Shown here: positions 19,148 through 27,021 of the stretch, one piece after another
Position numbering within the stretch: position 1 is the first letter of the stretch
How the letters are laid out: every line of letters starts with the position of its first letter
Notes under the pieces: generated by a model
What the model was told of the DNA's origin: nothing
What the model saw: only the letters and a program-made list of their open reading frames with translations
Database searches by the model: none
Program-made: the position numbers and the translations under genes
From: Mycobacterium sp. Root135
GTDB lineage: Bacteria; Actinomycetota; Actinomycetes; Mycobacteriales; Mycobacteriaceae
Direction of reading: 5' to 3'
Assembly (NCBI RefSeq): GCF_001426545.1
Contig: NZ_LMEZ01000010.1
Coordinates: 124,001 to 188,000, forward strand
DNA length: 64,000 bases

Positions 19148-19165
19148 GCTGTGAGATTCCTGTGA
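19148..19165 (-). promoter_or_regulatory. PhoP box upstream of phoP
   Basis: Read on the minus strand the site is TCACAGG-N4-TCACAGC: two 7-base direct repeats separated by 4 bases. This is the known PhoP recognition pattern (TCACAGC-N4-TCACAGC) with one mismatch. It lies 45 bases upstream of phoP and 48 bases upstream of the divergent repeat-protein gene, so it could affect both. Confidence 0.8.
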
Positions 19166-19212
19166 GTTGCTTCCCAGGGTTCTGCGTGTGACCGTCGCCA
19201 TAGACTGAGTCC

Positions 19213-20028
19213 ATGAATCTCGGCAAAGCCCTCGTCGACGTGGCGACCGCACCGGCCCGCATCGGCCTCGCCGTCGCCGACATCGGTCTCGGCATCGCCA
19301 CCGAGACGCTGGCCGTCGTCCAACGGGGACTCGACGACGGCAGGGTGCCCGCAGGCCGATCGTCGCTCGCAGGGATGCTGGGTCTCGAAGACGCCGTCGA
19401 ACGCGCCAACCGCCTGGCGCACCTGATGGACGACGACGCCCCACTCGGGCGGGCGTTGGCCCCCGACGGACCACTCAACAGGCTGCTTCGACCGGGTGGG
19501 CTCGTCGACCAGCTGACCGCCGAGGGCGGCCTGCTCGACCGGATGACCGCCGAGAACGGTCCCGTCGCCCGCGCGGTGGCGCCCGGCGGGCTGATCGACC
19601 AGGTGACGTCCGAGGGCGGTCTCGTCGACCGTCTAACCACGGACGACGGGGCGGTGTCCCGGGTGATCGCACCGGGCGGACTCGCCGACCAGCTGCTCGC
19701 CAACGACGGTCTGATCGAGCGCATCCTGCGCGAGGACGGCGTCGCCGACAAGTTGCTCGCCGAGGGCGGTCTACTCGACACCCTCACCGCGGAGCAAGGC
19801 GCGCTGATGAAACTCGCCGACGTGGCCGACACCCTCAACCGGCTCGCCCCCGGGCTCGAGGCCCTGACCCCGACGATCGACGCGCTGCACGAAGCCGTCA
19901 TCACGCTCAGCCAGGTCGTCAATCCGCTAAGCAACATCGCGGGCCGAATCCCGCTGCCACGCTCGCGTGGGCGGCGACCGAATCCCCGGCCGGTGACTGC
20001 CCCACAGGTCATCGACGCGGAAGAGTGA
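19213..20028 (+). CDS. Decapeptide-repeat protein divergent from phoP
   Basis: A 271-residue protein that I cannot assign to a named family. After an amphipathic N-terminal region (residues 1-75) come about 12 consecutive 10-residue units at roughly residues 87-206. Their consensus is PGGLVDQLTA / EGGLLDRMTA: Gly at position 3, hydrophobic at 4, Asp or polar at 6, hydrophobic at 8. Units rotate in groups of three (PGG, EGG, DDG). A short helical segment and a basic tail (RSRGRRPNPRP) follow. No signal peptide or membrane helix is evident. It shares the regulatory region with phoP, so PhoP may control it. Repeats of this kind suggest a solenoid or a membrane-surface binder. Confidence 0.8.
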   Translation: MNLGKALVDVATAPARIGLAVADIGLGIATETLAVVQRGLDDGRVPAGRSSLAGMLGLEDAVERANRLAHLMDDDAPLGRALAPDGPLNRLLRPGGLVDQLTAEGGLLDRMTAENGPVARAVAPGGLIDQVTSEGGLVDRLTTDDGAVSRVIAPGGLADQLLANDGLIERILREDGVADKLLAEGGLLDTLTAEQGALMKLADVADTLNRLAPGLEALTPTIDALHEAVITLSQVVNPLSNIAGRIPLPRSRGRRPNPRPVTAPQVIDAEE

Positions 20029-20049
20029 GCCGTTAAGCTAGGCGCGCAC

Positions 20050-20124
20050 GCCTCCTTAGCTCAGTGGTAGAGCAACATACTTGTAATATGTAGGCCATCG
20101 GTTCGATCCCGATAGGGGGCTCCA
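20050..20124 (+). tRNA. tRNA-Thr (anticodon TGT)
   Basis: A complete cloverleaf. The acceptor stem GCCTCCT pairs with AGGGGGC (one G-U), and the D arm is GCTC/GAGC. The anticodon stem is ACATA/TATGT with loop CTTGTAA, giving anticodon TGT at 20082-20084. The T arm contains GGTTCGATCC. The CCA end is encoded (20122-20124). Confidence 0.95.
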
Positions 20125-20169
20125 CATGGCAGCGAATGCTTGTCGGTAGGCCGTCGTAATCTCTGCCCC

Positions 20170-20574
20170 ATGAGGCAGTGTCGACATTGCGGTTCGTTCC
20201 TCTCGCGGCGCAGCCAGAAGGTGTTCTGCGGCAACGCATGTCAGGCCATGGCCCGGCGCGACGCTGGCACCAAGCTCTGGCTCGAGACCGGTGAGGCGTC
20301 GGTCGACAGCCGCCGCACTCACTACATCCGGCAATACCTCTCCGACGCGCAGGGTGGTTGCTGCGTCATTTGCGGTGGAGCGAACACGTGGCTGGGCGCG
20401 CACCTCGCCTTGGTGTTGGACCACGTCGACGGGAACCCGACGAACAACCGGCGGGAAAACCTCCGGCTGGTCTGCCCAAACTGCGACTCGCAGCTGGCGA
20501 CGTACAAGAGTCGAAACCGTGGCAACGGCCGGCACTCCCGACGCCAGCGATACGCCGACGGGCAGTCGTACTAG
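20170..20574 (+). CDS. HNH endonuclease-like protein
   Basis: A 134-residue protein. The N-terminus has a small zinc-ribbon-like motif (CRHCGS, then FCGNACQ). The second half is an HNH nuclease domain: CCVICGG, LVLDHVDGNPTNNRRENLRLVC and CPNC provide the His, Asn and paired-cysteine zinc site. Such stand-alone HNH genes are common in phages and mobile regions of actinobacteria. It lies 45 bases from the tRNA-Thr, a typical place for integration scars, but no integrase or att repeat was seen. The ATG at 20170 was chosen because it starts at the zinc motif. Confidence 0.8.
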   Translation: MRQCRHCGSFLSRRSQKVFCGNACQAMARRDAGTKLWLETGEASVDSRRTHYIRQYLSDAQGGCCVICGGANTWLGAHLALVLDHVDGNPTNNRRENLRLVCPNCDSQLATYKSRNRGNGRHSRRQRYADGQSY

Positions 20575-20640
20575 CCCCGATCCGGGCCCAACGGCCGGTA
20601 GTGTCCGCAACGAACGTAGCAATCTGCCGAGGAGGAGCCA

Positions 20641-21000
20641 GTGTCCGAAGCCGGTGTGTGGGTGGCCTGGGGAATTCCGGCCCGCGGACGCGAGAGCCAG
20701 GCGCTGGCGCTTCTCAAGTCGTCGCTGACCACGTACCTCGAGCAGCTTTCCGCGGACGGCCGGATCGAGCGTTTCGACGCCGCGATCCTCAAGCCGCAGA
20801 CCACCGAACTCGGCGGCTTCATCCTCATCCAGGGCACCCATGACCAGATCGAGGCGCTCCGCACGGACCAGGGTTTCCAAACGTGGGCCACCCAGATTCA
20901 GTTGGTGGCCGACAAGGTCGGGATCGTCGACGCCTGGGTCGGCGACGGGCTGCCCGAGGCCTTCGAGCTGTACGAAGACGCCTTGAAGAAGCTCGACTAA
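20641..21000 (+). CDS. Conserved hypothetical protein, YciI/DUF-like small protein
   Basis: A 119-residue soluble protein with GTG start and a strong GAGGAGGAG ribosome site. It appears to have an alpha/beta ferredoxin-like arrangement: strand VWVAWGIPARG, a helix ESQALALLKSSLTTYLEQL, a central strand GGFILIQGT and a C-terminal helix ending in ALKKLD. This is reminiscent of dimeric ferredoxin-like small proteins. No catalytic motif is visible and the function is unknown. It stands alone between the HNH gene and the large secreted protein. Confidence 0.65.
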   Translation: MSEAGVWVAWGIPARGRESQALALLKSSLTTYLEQLSADGRIERFDAAILKPQTTELGGFILIQGTHDQIEALRTDQGFQTWATQIQLVADKVGIVDAWVGDGLPEAFELYEDALKKLD

Positions 21001-21111
21001 CCGCTCTACCGGTAACGCAAGCGGCTCCTGGGACGAAGGCAACAGGAGTGAACGTTGTGAAAGTCAGCCTTCACCGGGGAAGAGCAGTTCAGCGCATCGG
21101 GAGGGCCAGGC

Positions 21112-23316
21112 ATGGGAGCGTCTAGATACATCGGTCGAGTGGGCGGTCTAGCCGTCGCATTGGGAGTCGGCACCGCGGTCGCGACGGGATACGGCGTCGC
21201 CAACGCCGACGAGACGTCCACCAGCTCGTCGTCGAGTAGCCAGTCGTCGAGCGCGAGCGCCTCCGTTAGCGGCACCTCGACGACCACCGGCACCTCGACG
21301 AACACCGGCGACAGCGCCGCCCCGGCCGCAGCGCAGGCCTCGACCGCGCCAACGGCCGCACCCACCGGGTCCGACGACAAGCCAACGGGCTCGACGAGGA
21401 CCTCCGGATCGGCCACCAGCGGGGTCGTCAGCGCCCAGACCAACACCGGCAGCTCCGGCACTTCCGGCAGCACGGCCTCCCCCACTCCGAAGCCGACGCC
21501 CGAACCAGAAGCCGACCTCGAGCCCGAAGCCGAGCTCGAGCCCGAAGCGACAGCACCTGAAGAGCCGGAGACCACGCCAGCGCCGACCGCGACGCCGACT
21601 CCCAGCCCCACGCCCACCAAGAAGCCCAAGCCGAACACCCCCGCAGCCGCGTCCACCCCGGCACCCACTTCGACGGACACCCTGAAAACGGACACCGGCA
21701 AGACGTCTGAGCCGAAGACCGCCACGCCAACCGCAGCCAAGCAGAACGTCGAGGACCCGGCGTCAAAGACCGCCAGCCTCGCCGTCGTCTCGGCCGCTGC
21801 AAAGTCGGCGTCCCCCGCGCAGGTCACCGTCGTCACGGTCACGCCCGACGCCCCCGCGCGCCAGGCACCGCCGAATCCGCTGGCCGTGGTGAGCGGCGTC
21901 GTGTCGAGCGTCGTCAACTGGATGCTGACCCCGTTCATGGGCGCGGGCTCACCGACCCCCGCCGAGCCACCGCTGGCGTGGTCGTTGCTTGCGTTCGCGC
22001 GCCGCGAATTCGACCACTTCGTCAACGCCGTCACCGGCCGCGCCACCCAGACCCCGGCCACGGCCGTCGACGCCACCAGCGTCTCGTTGGCCGCAGCCAC
22101 CGCGGCCCTCGCGCAGGCGGCCGCGGTCAACGTGCCCGGATTCCCGCTTCCCGGTGCGCAATTGAGCCCGTCCACCCAGTTCGTCCAGTGGGTCACGGGC
22201 AACTATCAGACCGGTAACCCGTTGATAGCCGACACCCTGAAGCGTTTCGGCATCAACGGCACCGACGTCGGCGTCATGTGGGACAACGGCATGGTCGACG
22301 ACCCCACCACGCCGTACAACGAGCATCAGGTGCTGATGGCGTTCGGCGACACGTTCAGTGGCGCCAACATGACCGGCAACTGGCGTTTCAACGTGCTGCT
22401 CCGCAGCGCCGACACCGACCTCTCCGACGGCATGACCATCCCCAACGGAGAGTGGTTCAACGGCAACATGTTCGGCGGCACGCCGCTGAGCAGTCCGACC
22501 ACCGCGCGGCAGATCATCCATCCCTCCGGACTGCCCGCCGGTGTCACCCTCATCCCCACGGCGGGCATCTCCATCCCGACGCCAGGCACCCAGTTCGGCG
22601 TCACCCAGTACGTGAACTTCATGTCGGTGAGCAACTGGGGCGCTGCGGGCACGTGGTCAACCAACTATTCCGCGATCGCCTACTCCACCGACAACGGCGA
22701 GAACTGGACCGTCGCACCGACTTCGGTCCGCTACAACTCGCCCGTCGGCGGCAACGACAAGTTCCAGCAGGGCGCCTTCGTCCGGCCGGGCGACGGTTAC
22801 GTCTACAACTACGGGACGCCCAACGGCCGCCAGGGCGCCGCGTACGTGTCGCGCGTCGCGGAGAAGGACATCCTCGACACCAGCAAGTACGAGTACTACA
22901 GCAAGGGCAAGGCTGGCGGCTGGTTCGGCATCGGCGCCACCCCGGCGGGTTGGTACAAGAACCAGCCTTCCAAGGCCACGGCCGCGTTCGGCCAGGACAC
23001 CGGCGCCTGTGGCGTCGGGAAGCCGGGCAATCAGGTCAGCGAAATGTCGGTGCAGTACAACAAGCAACTCAAGAAGTACGTCGTCCTCCACGGCGATCAG
23101 TTCAACAACATCGTGATGCGTACCTCGGACACCCCTCAGGGCACCTGGTCGAGCGCGAAGATTCTGATGGCACAGCAGCAGGGCGGCATCTACGCACCGA
23201 TGATGCATCCGTGGTCGTCGTCGACGATGGGCACCGGCACCGACCTGTACTGGAACCTGTCGCTGTGGTCGGAGTACAACGTGATGTTGATGAAGACCGA
23301 TCTCACCAAGGTCTAG
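21112..23316 (+). CDS. Large secreted DUF4185 protein, possible arabinanase (GH183-type)
   Basis: A 734-residue exported protein. The signal peptide ends near ANADE (about residue 32). Residues 33-240 are a low-complexity linker of Ser/Thr/Gly, then Pro/Glu repeats (EPEADLEPEAELEPEA). Around residues 250-310 is the segment PPLAWSLLAFARREFDHFVN shared by many mycobacterial secreted proteins. Residues 345-734 form the DUF4185 domain with Asp/Asn/Trp-rich blades (VMWDNGMVDDP, FGDTFSGANMTGNWR, QGAFVRPGDGYVYNYGTP). Members of this domain family have been shown to cleave D-arabinan of the mycobacterial wall (GH183); activity here is inferred. GGGAGGG precedes the ATG. The following small secreted gene starts 8 bases after the stop. 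Confidence 0.82.
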   Translation: MGASRYIGRVGGLAVALGVGTAVATGYGVANADETSTSSSSSSQSSSASASVSGTSTTTGTSTNTGDSAAPAAAQASTAPTAAPTGSDDKPTGSTRTSGSATSGVVSAQTNTGSSGTSGSTASPTPKPTPEPEADLEPEAELEPEATAPEEPETTPAPTATPTPSPTPTKKPKPNTPAAASTPAPTSTDTLKTDTGKTSEPKTATPTAAKQNVEDPASKTASLAVVSAAAKSASPAQVTVVTVTPDAPARQAPPNPLAVVSGVVSSVVNWMLTPFMGAGSPTPAEPPLAWSLLAFARREFDHFVNAVTGRATQTPATAVDATSVSLAAATAALAQAAAVNVPGFPLPGAQLSPSTQFVQWVTGNYQTGNPLIADTLKRFGINGTDVGVMWDNGMVDDPTTPYNEHQVLMAFGDTFSGANMTGNWRFNVLLRSADTDLSDGMTIPNGEWFNGNMFGGTPLSSPTTARQIIHPSGLPAGVTLIPTAGISIPTPGTQFGVTQYVNFMSVSNWGAAGTWSTNYSAIAYSTDNGENWTVAPTSVRYNSPVGGNDKFQQGAFVRPGDGYVYNYGTPNGRQGAAYVSRVAEKDILDTSKYEYYSKGKAGGWFGIGATPAGWYKNQPSKATAAFGQDTGACGVGKPGNQVSEMSVQYNKQLKKYVVLHGDQFNNIVMRTSDTPQGTWSSAKILMAQQQGGIYAPMMHPWSSSTMGTGTDLYWNLSLWSEYNVMLMKTDLTKV

Positions 23317-23324
23317 GACGAATC

Positions 23325-23804
23325 GTGTTGCGCTGCATCGCGATCGGGGTGGCGGCGGGGATTTTCGGTTCGTCGCCGCTGGCGGTCGCCAACGCCGACC
23401 CCGTCGCGCCCCAGCCGAATGCGTCGTGCACCGCGGAGGTCAAGGATGCGTTGACGCTGCCGGCTGGTGACACCGCACCGATCGCTTGCGACGGAACCAG
23501 CTGGCAAGCCGTCGCCGATCCGTACCCGATGAGCGACGAGTGGCTGAGCACCGGACCCGTGATGACGCTGCACGGCCAGGGACGTCGCAACCCGATGCTC
23601 GAATCGGGGCGCTGGGCGGCCACCCCGTTGACACCTGAGAGCACCTGCGGGGCAACCCAATTCGCGGTGGTCTCCGGCACCCCGACCCTGACTCCGCCAA
23701 AGTCCGATCACGGCGAACCCGGTCAGCCACTGTCGCTGGAGGTGGTTCCCCGGCTGTTCACCATCGAGCTGACCGGCGACTGCCTGTGGCAGCGACTGCC
23801 CTAG
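23325..23804 (+). CDS. Small secreted protein coupled to the DUF4185 gene
   Basis: A 159-residue exported protein with GTG start. The signal peptide (CIAIGVAAGIFGSSPLAVANA) is followed by a mature domain with four cysteines (NASCTAEV, PIACDGTS, ESTCGATQ, GDCLWQ). The 8-base gap to the DUF4185 gene means the two are co-transcribed, so it may be a partner or binding protein. Family not recognised. Its stop shares CTAG with the convergent gene. Confidence 0.7.
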   Translation: MLRCIAIGVAAGIFGSSPLAVANADPVAPQPNASCTAEVKDALTLPAGDTAPIACDGTSWQAVADPYPMSDEWLSTGPVMTLHGQGRRNPMLESGRWAATPLTPESTCGATQFAVVSGTPTLTPPKSDHGEPGQPLSLEVVPRLFTIELTGDCLWQRLP

Positions 23805-24118
23805 TGGCCGCCGCCCACGTCGACCCCGCCACCACCGAGGTCGACTCCACCGGTGGCCACGTCGACTCCGCCACCACCGACGTCGACGCTGTCACCACCC
23901 ATCGGCGCCTCGGCAGCCGGGGCGAAGAAGTCACTGGCCGGCGGCGCGAAGTCGTCCTGCGGCGCCGGAGCGGGGACGTTGCAGTTGCCGTCGAGGACAA
24001 CCTGGCCTGGCTCGCAGACGATGGTGTCGTCGGCAGCGGCAATCGGTGCGTAGACCGCTGCCGCCACGGCGAGGGCGGCGCCAGCCGTCACGAGGACTCG
24101 GGATCGCGGGATGTACAT
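23801..24118 (-). CDS. Secreted Gly/Val/Asp-repeat small protein
   Basis: A 105-residue exported protein. The signal peptide runs to about AAADDT, then come two cysteines in VCEPGQVVLDGNCNVP, a Pro/Ala linker, and a C-terminal tail of repeats GGGVDV / GGGVDL (five units). Such tails may mediate surface attachment or self-association. ATG at 24118 was preferred because it opens the signal peptide. Function unknown. Confidence 0.7.
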   Translation of the reverse strand: MYIPRSRVLVTAGAALAVAAAVYAPIAAADDTIVCEPGQVVLDGNCNVPAPAPQDDFAPPASDFFAPAAEAPMGGDSVDVGGGGVDVATGGVDLGGGGVDVGGGH

Positions 24119-24197
24119 GGCACGCCTCTCGTCTGTTGCTGAGCTCGCCAAACTAGCACCTCGAACTGGCTTTTGACAGAGGTAACAATTTTGCCCG

Positions 24198-25097
24198 CTA
24201 CGGCGCGAAGAAGACGGACCCCTCCGAGCAGCCCGTCACCTCGTGGCCCGACGGAAACGAGCGGGGATCGGCGTCGACGATGACGTCGTCGCGGTAGAAC
24301 GCGTGCCTTGCGTCCGCGGCACATTCGAAGTCCGCGTTCAACACGTGGAACGTGGCGCCGTCGGCATCGGGAATTGGCATGCCCATCCAATAGCCGTGGC
24401 GGTCGTCGCGGGCGAAGGGGCCTTCGAGCGCGTCGAACGACGGGACGTCGGCGTCGACGATGCGATTGGGGCCGTAGAAGATGCCGGCGTCGTCACGCGA
24501 GTAGCCGCCTTCGAGCACCCGGAAGGTGGCCGGATCGGCACCGACGACGGGGTTTCCGTTCACGTGCACGGTCCGGTCGTCCTTCGTGAACAGGTAGTAG
24601 TCCGAGTCCGAGACGATCGAGAAGTGTCTGGGATCGTCGGACAGCACCCTGCCGTCGGACCAGTACACCGCGCGGCCGTCCTTGGCCAGGTTGCCGTCGA
24701 GCAACTCGAAGTTCGTCGGGTCGTCGCTGAGCACCGTGTCGCGTTGGTAGACGTGGACGTCGTCCTTGGCGAAATCGGGCCGGTCGAGCAGGACGAAGCT
24801 GTCGGGATTGGCCTCGGGAAGCGGCCTTCCGTCGACGTACACCGTCGAGCGATCCTTCGCGAACGTCCGGTCCAGCGGGGCGAATGACGGTGCGTCGGCG
24901 CCGTCGACCTGAGACGCCTTACCGGGAAAACCCTGAAGGTAGAACACCGCGTCTCCGCGGACGTGATAGCCGGCCGACTCGAAGAGGGAGTTGGGCGCCG
25001 CGTCCCGGCCACAGGCCGTCATCGTGGCCACGACGGCGACGCACGCGACGGTGACGAGCCGGCGCCGTCGCCGTGGTGGACGCGGCGATCCTGTCAT
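24198..25097 (-). CDS. DKNYY-repeat lipoprotein
   Basis: A 299-residue predicted lipoprotein. An Arg-rich n-region, hydrophobic core and lipobox TMTAC place the lipidated Cys at about residue 29. The mature part has about eight repeats of 26-28 residues with the pattern AKDxxxVYxxGxxLxxADPxSFxxLD. This is the DKNYY family, found on bacterial surfaces and of unknown role. Two cysteines at the end (FECAADA and TGCSEG) may form a disulfide. It stands alone. Confidence 0.8.
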   Translation of the reverse strand: MTGSPRPPRRRRRLVTVACVAVVATMTACGRDAAPNSLFESAGYHVRGDAVFYLQGFPGKASQVDGADAPSFAPLDRTFAKDRSTVYVDGRPLPEANPDSFVLLDRPDFAKDDVHVYQRDTVLSDDPTNFELLDGNLAKDGRAVYWSDGRVLSDDPRHFSIVSDSDYYLFTKDDRTVHVNGNPVVGADPATFRVLEGGYSRDDAGIFYGPNRIVDADVPSFDALEGPFARDDRHGYWMGMPIPDADGATFHVLNADFECAADARHAFYRDDVIVDADPRSFPSGHEVTGCSEGSVFFAP

Positions 25098-25261
25098 GGG
25101 ACAACGGTACTCGGCCGCACCTACAACCGACACGTGCTTGCAGGCTGCTGAACTCCAGCATCCACCACGACGGCTCGTAACACCGGTCGGCAACCAACCG
25201 ATATCCGTATGAGAATTTGCCGACGTAGGCTCGGACCATGGTTCTCGAGACAGGGGATGGC

Positions 25262-25606
25262 ATGAGCGCGAAGAACATCGGTGCGGCACTTCTCGCCGCT
25301 GCCGCGTCCGTTGTCGTGGCGACGGCGGTCCCGGCCCACGCGGACCCCACCGACGACGCGAGATCACAACAGATCGACCAGGCGTTCCTCAAGGCCGTCA
25401 AGGACCAGGGCCTGAAGTTGAAGTCGGACGGGTTCGCCATCGACCTGGCCCACTCGACGTGCGACGTGTTGACCCGCACCGGGTCGGTCGAGAACGCGTT
25501 GCGCCACATCCAGAACGCCACCGACTGGGCGGACAGCAAGAAGATTGGCTCCTTCGGCAGCCTTGCGGTCCAGGGCTACTGCCCGTCGTCGATGCCGAAG
25601 CAGTAG
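25262..25606 (+). CDS. DUF732 family secreted protein
   Basis: About 114 residues. The signal peptide ends at PAHADP. The mature helical domain contains the DUF732 cysteines in HSTCDVLTRT and QGYCPSSM. The ATG at 25262 has AGGGGATGG upstream and is preferred to ATG 25238. A second member of the family in this window lies at 16014. Function unknown. Confidence 0.78.
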   Translation: MSAKNIGAALLAAAASVVVATAVPAHADPTDDARSQQIDQAFLKAVKDQGLKLKSDGFAIDLAHSTCDVLTRTGSVENALRHIQNATDWADSKKIGSFGSLAVQGYCPSSMPKQ

Positions 25607-25614
25607 CCCGGTCT

Positions 25615-26454
25615 CTAGCCCACCACTCCGCGCAGGCCGTCGGCGCCGAAGACGGGTTCGAGCATCGCCGAGTAGTCGGGGCCGCGCCGGACCAGCTGGC
25701 CACCGTCGACGTTGATCACCTGCCCGGTGATCCAGCTCGCGGCGTCGCTGAGCAGGAAGACCGACGCGTTGGCGATGTCGTCGACCTCACCGACGCGCGG
25801 CAGCGGCGTGCTGATCCGGTAGTCCTCGCTGAGTTCCGGCGAATCAAGTACCAGCGCAACGAGTTCGGTGCGGATCAGTCCTGGCCGTATCGAGTTGACC
25901 CGCACCCACGACGCGCCGAGCTCGTCGGCCCCAAGCTGCATCATGTGGTCGATCGCCGACTTGCTGACGCCATACGCCCCAAACCACCGGTGGGTGTTGC
26001 TGGCCGCGATCGACGAGATGCCGACGAACGAGCCTCCGCCTCCGCGAACCATCTCCCGTGCGGTGTGCTTGAGCACGTACATGGTGCCGTTGACGTTGAG
26101 GTCGACGGTGCGTCGCCATGCGTCGGAGTCGACCTGGGTGATCGGGCCGATCGTCTCGGACCCACCGGCACAGTGCACGACGCCGTTGAGGCGACCGCGC
26201 CAGGCGGTGGCCGCGGCCACCATTGCGGCGACTTCGTCTTCGTTGGTGACGTCGGCGGGCTCGTACCTGACCTCGCCCGAGCCGTCACCCGCGGCGGCGG
26301 AGATCTCCTCCTTCGCGGCGGCGAGACGGTCGGCGTTGCGCCCGACGAGAACCACGTCGCCACCCGAGGCCACGACGGCAGCGGCAACGCCCTTGCCGAT
26401 GCCGCTTCCGCCACCCGTGACGATGATCGTCCGATCCGCCAATGAAAGCTGCAC
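25615..26454 (-). CDS. Short-chain dehydrogenase with upstream KstR-like site
   Basis: A 279-residue SDR. The cofactor motif is TGGGSGIGKGVA, VLVGRN (Arg, NADP-type) follows, then VVHCAGG, the catalytic GISSIAASNTHRWFGAYGVSKSA (Ser, Tyr, Lys) and the usual VDGGQLVRRG end. A near-consensus KstR site lies 22 bases upstream of the ATG, so this enzyme is probably induced by sterols and may act on a steroid or on side-chain hydroxyacyl-CoA. It stands alone, about 14 kb from the mce4 promoter. Confidence 0.87.
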   Translation of the reverse strand: MQLSLADRTIIVTGGGSGIGKGVAAAVVASGGDVVLVGRNADRLAAAKEEISAAAGDGSGEVRYEPADVTNEDEVAAMVAAATAWRGRLNGVVHCAGGSETIGPITQVDSDAWRRTVDLNVNGTMYVLKHTAREMVRGGGGSFVGISSIAASNTHRWFGAYGVSKSAIDHMMQLGADELGASWVRVNSIRPGLIRTELVALVLDSPELSEDYRISTPLPRVGEVDDIANASVFLLSDAASWITGQVINVDGGQLVRRGPDYSAMLEPVFGADGLRGVVG

Positions 26455-26475
26455 ATCGCCCCCGTCGAGAGAAAC

Positions 26476-26489
26476 TAGAACACGTTCTC
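26476..26489. promoter_or_regulatory. KstR-type operator
   Basis: TAGAACACGTTCTC agrees with TnnAACnnGTTnnA except for the last base. It shares the 15-base core AACTAGAACACGTTC with the site at the mce4 promoter. It lies between the leftward SDR and the rightward tandem secreted genes. Confidence 0.75.
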
Positions 26490-26587
26490 GTCATGTAACC
26501 ACACCTGATTTCAAGGTCGTCGGCGTATCGTCGACGCCGCAGTTGGTTCCCGCACACGACGGGGCCCACCGGAGAGAAAGCGTGGCG

Positions 26588-26944
26588 ATGACGACTCCAC
26601 AGACCTCAGCACGACGACTGCTCCTCGCCGGCGGCTTCGCCGTCGCGATCGCCGCCGCCCCCGCGGTGGCCGCATTCGCCGGCCCGGCGGTCGCACCGTC
26701 GTTCGGAGCGGCCTGCCCCGCCGGTGAGACCGAGGACGCCTTCACCGACGCGTGCACCCCGGACCTCGTCCCGAACTCACCCGAGATCACGCAGGCACCG
26801 GGCGGCCTGCCCTCGGTCGACGGCATTCCCTGCACCGGCGGAAACTCGGGACAGTGCATCGGTCTGTCCGAGGACGCTCCTCAGTACGTGCCGCCGTCGT
26901 CGTCGGTCGGGTCCAGCCCGACCGTCACGGGCTCCACCAACTAG
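26588..26944 (+). CDS. Small secreted Cys-protein, tandem copy 1
   Basis: A 118-residue exported protein. The signal peptide begins SARRLLLAGGFAVAIAAAPA and contains an Arg pair, so Tat export is possible. The mature part has four conserved cysteines: CPAGETEDAFTDAC and then IPCTGGNSGQCIGL, with VPNSP between. An in-frame GTG at 26582 with GGAGAG upstream could be the real start; copy 3 has the same GTG-x-ATG layout. Function unknown. Confidence 0.75.
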   Translation: MTTPQTSARRLLLAGGFAVAIAAAPAVAAFAGPAVAPSFGAACPAGETEDAFTDACTPDLVPNSPEITQAPGGLPSVDGIPCTGGNSGQCIGLSEDAPQYVPPSSSVGSSPTVTGSTN

Positions 26945-27021
26945 CCGAACGAAATGACACGCATCGGCAGATAACTCGCAGTATGTGAGCAGATTGCTGG
27001 CAGCTTCCATACAATCCACGC

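Noticed and set aside
18384-20012. A long leftward open frame extending phoP by 300 residues
   Set aside because: The extension lies antisense to the decapeptide-repeat gene and is Ser/Arg/Pro-rich; phoP starts at 19103 with a ribosome site.
20050-20640. A prophage or integrative element at tRNA-Thr
   Set aside because: Only one HNH gene is present; no integrase, repeat of the tRNA end or phage structural gene was found.
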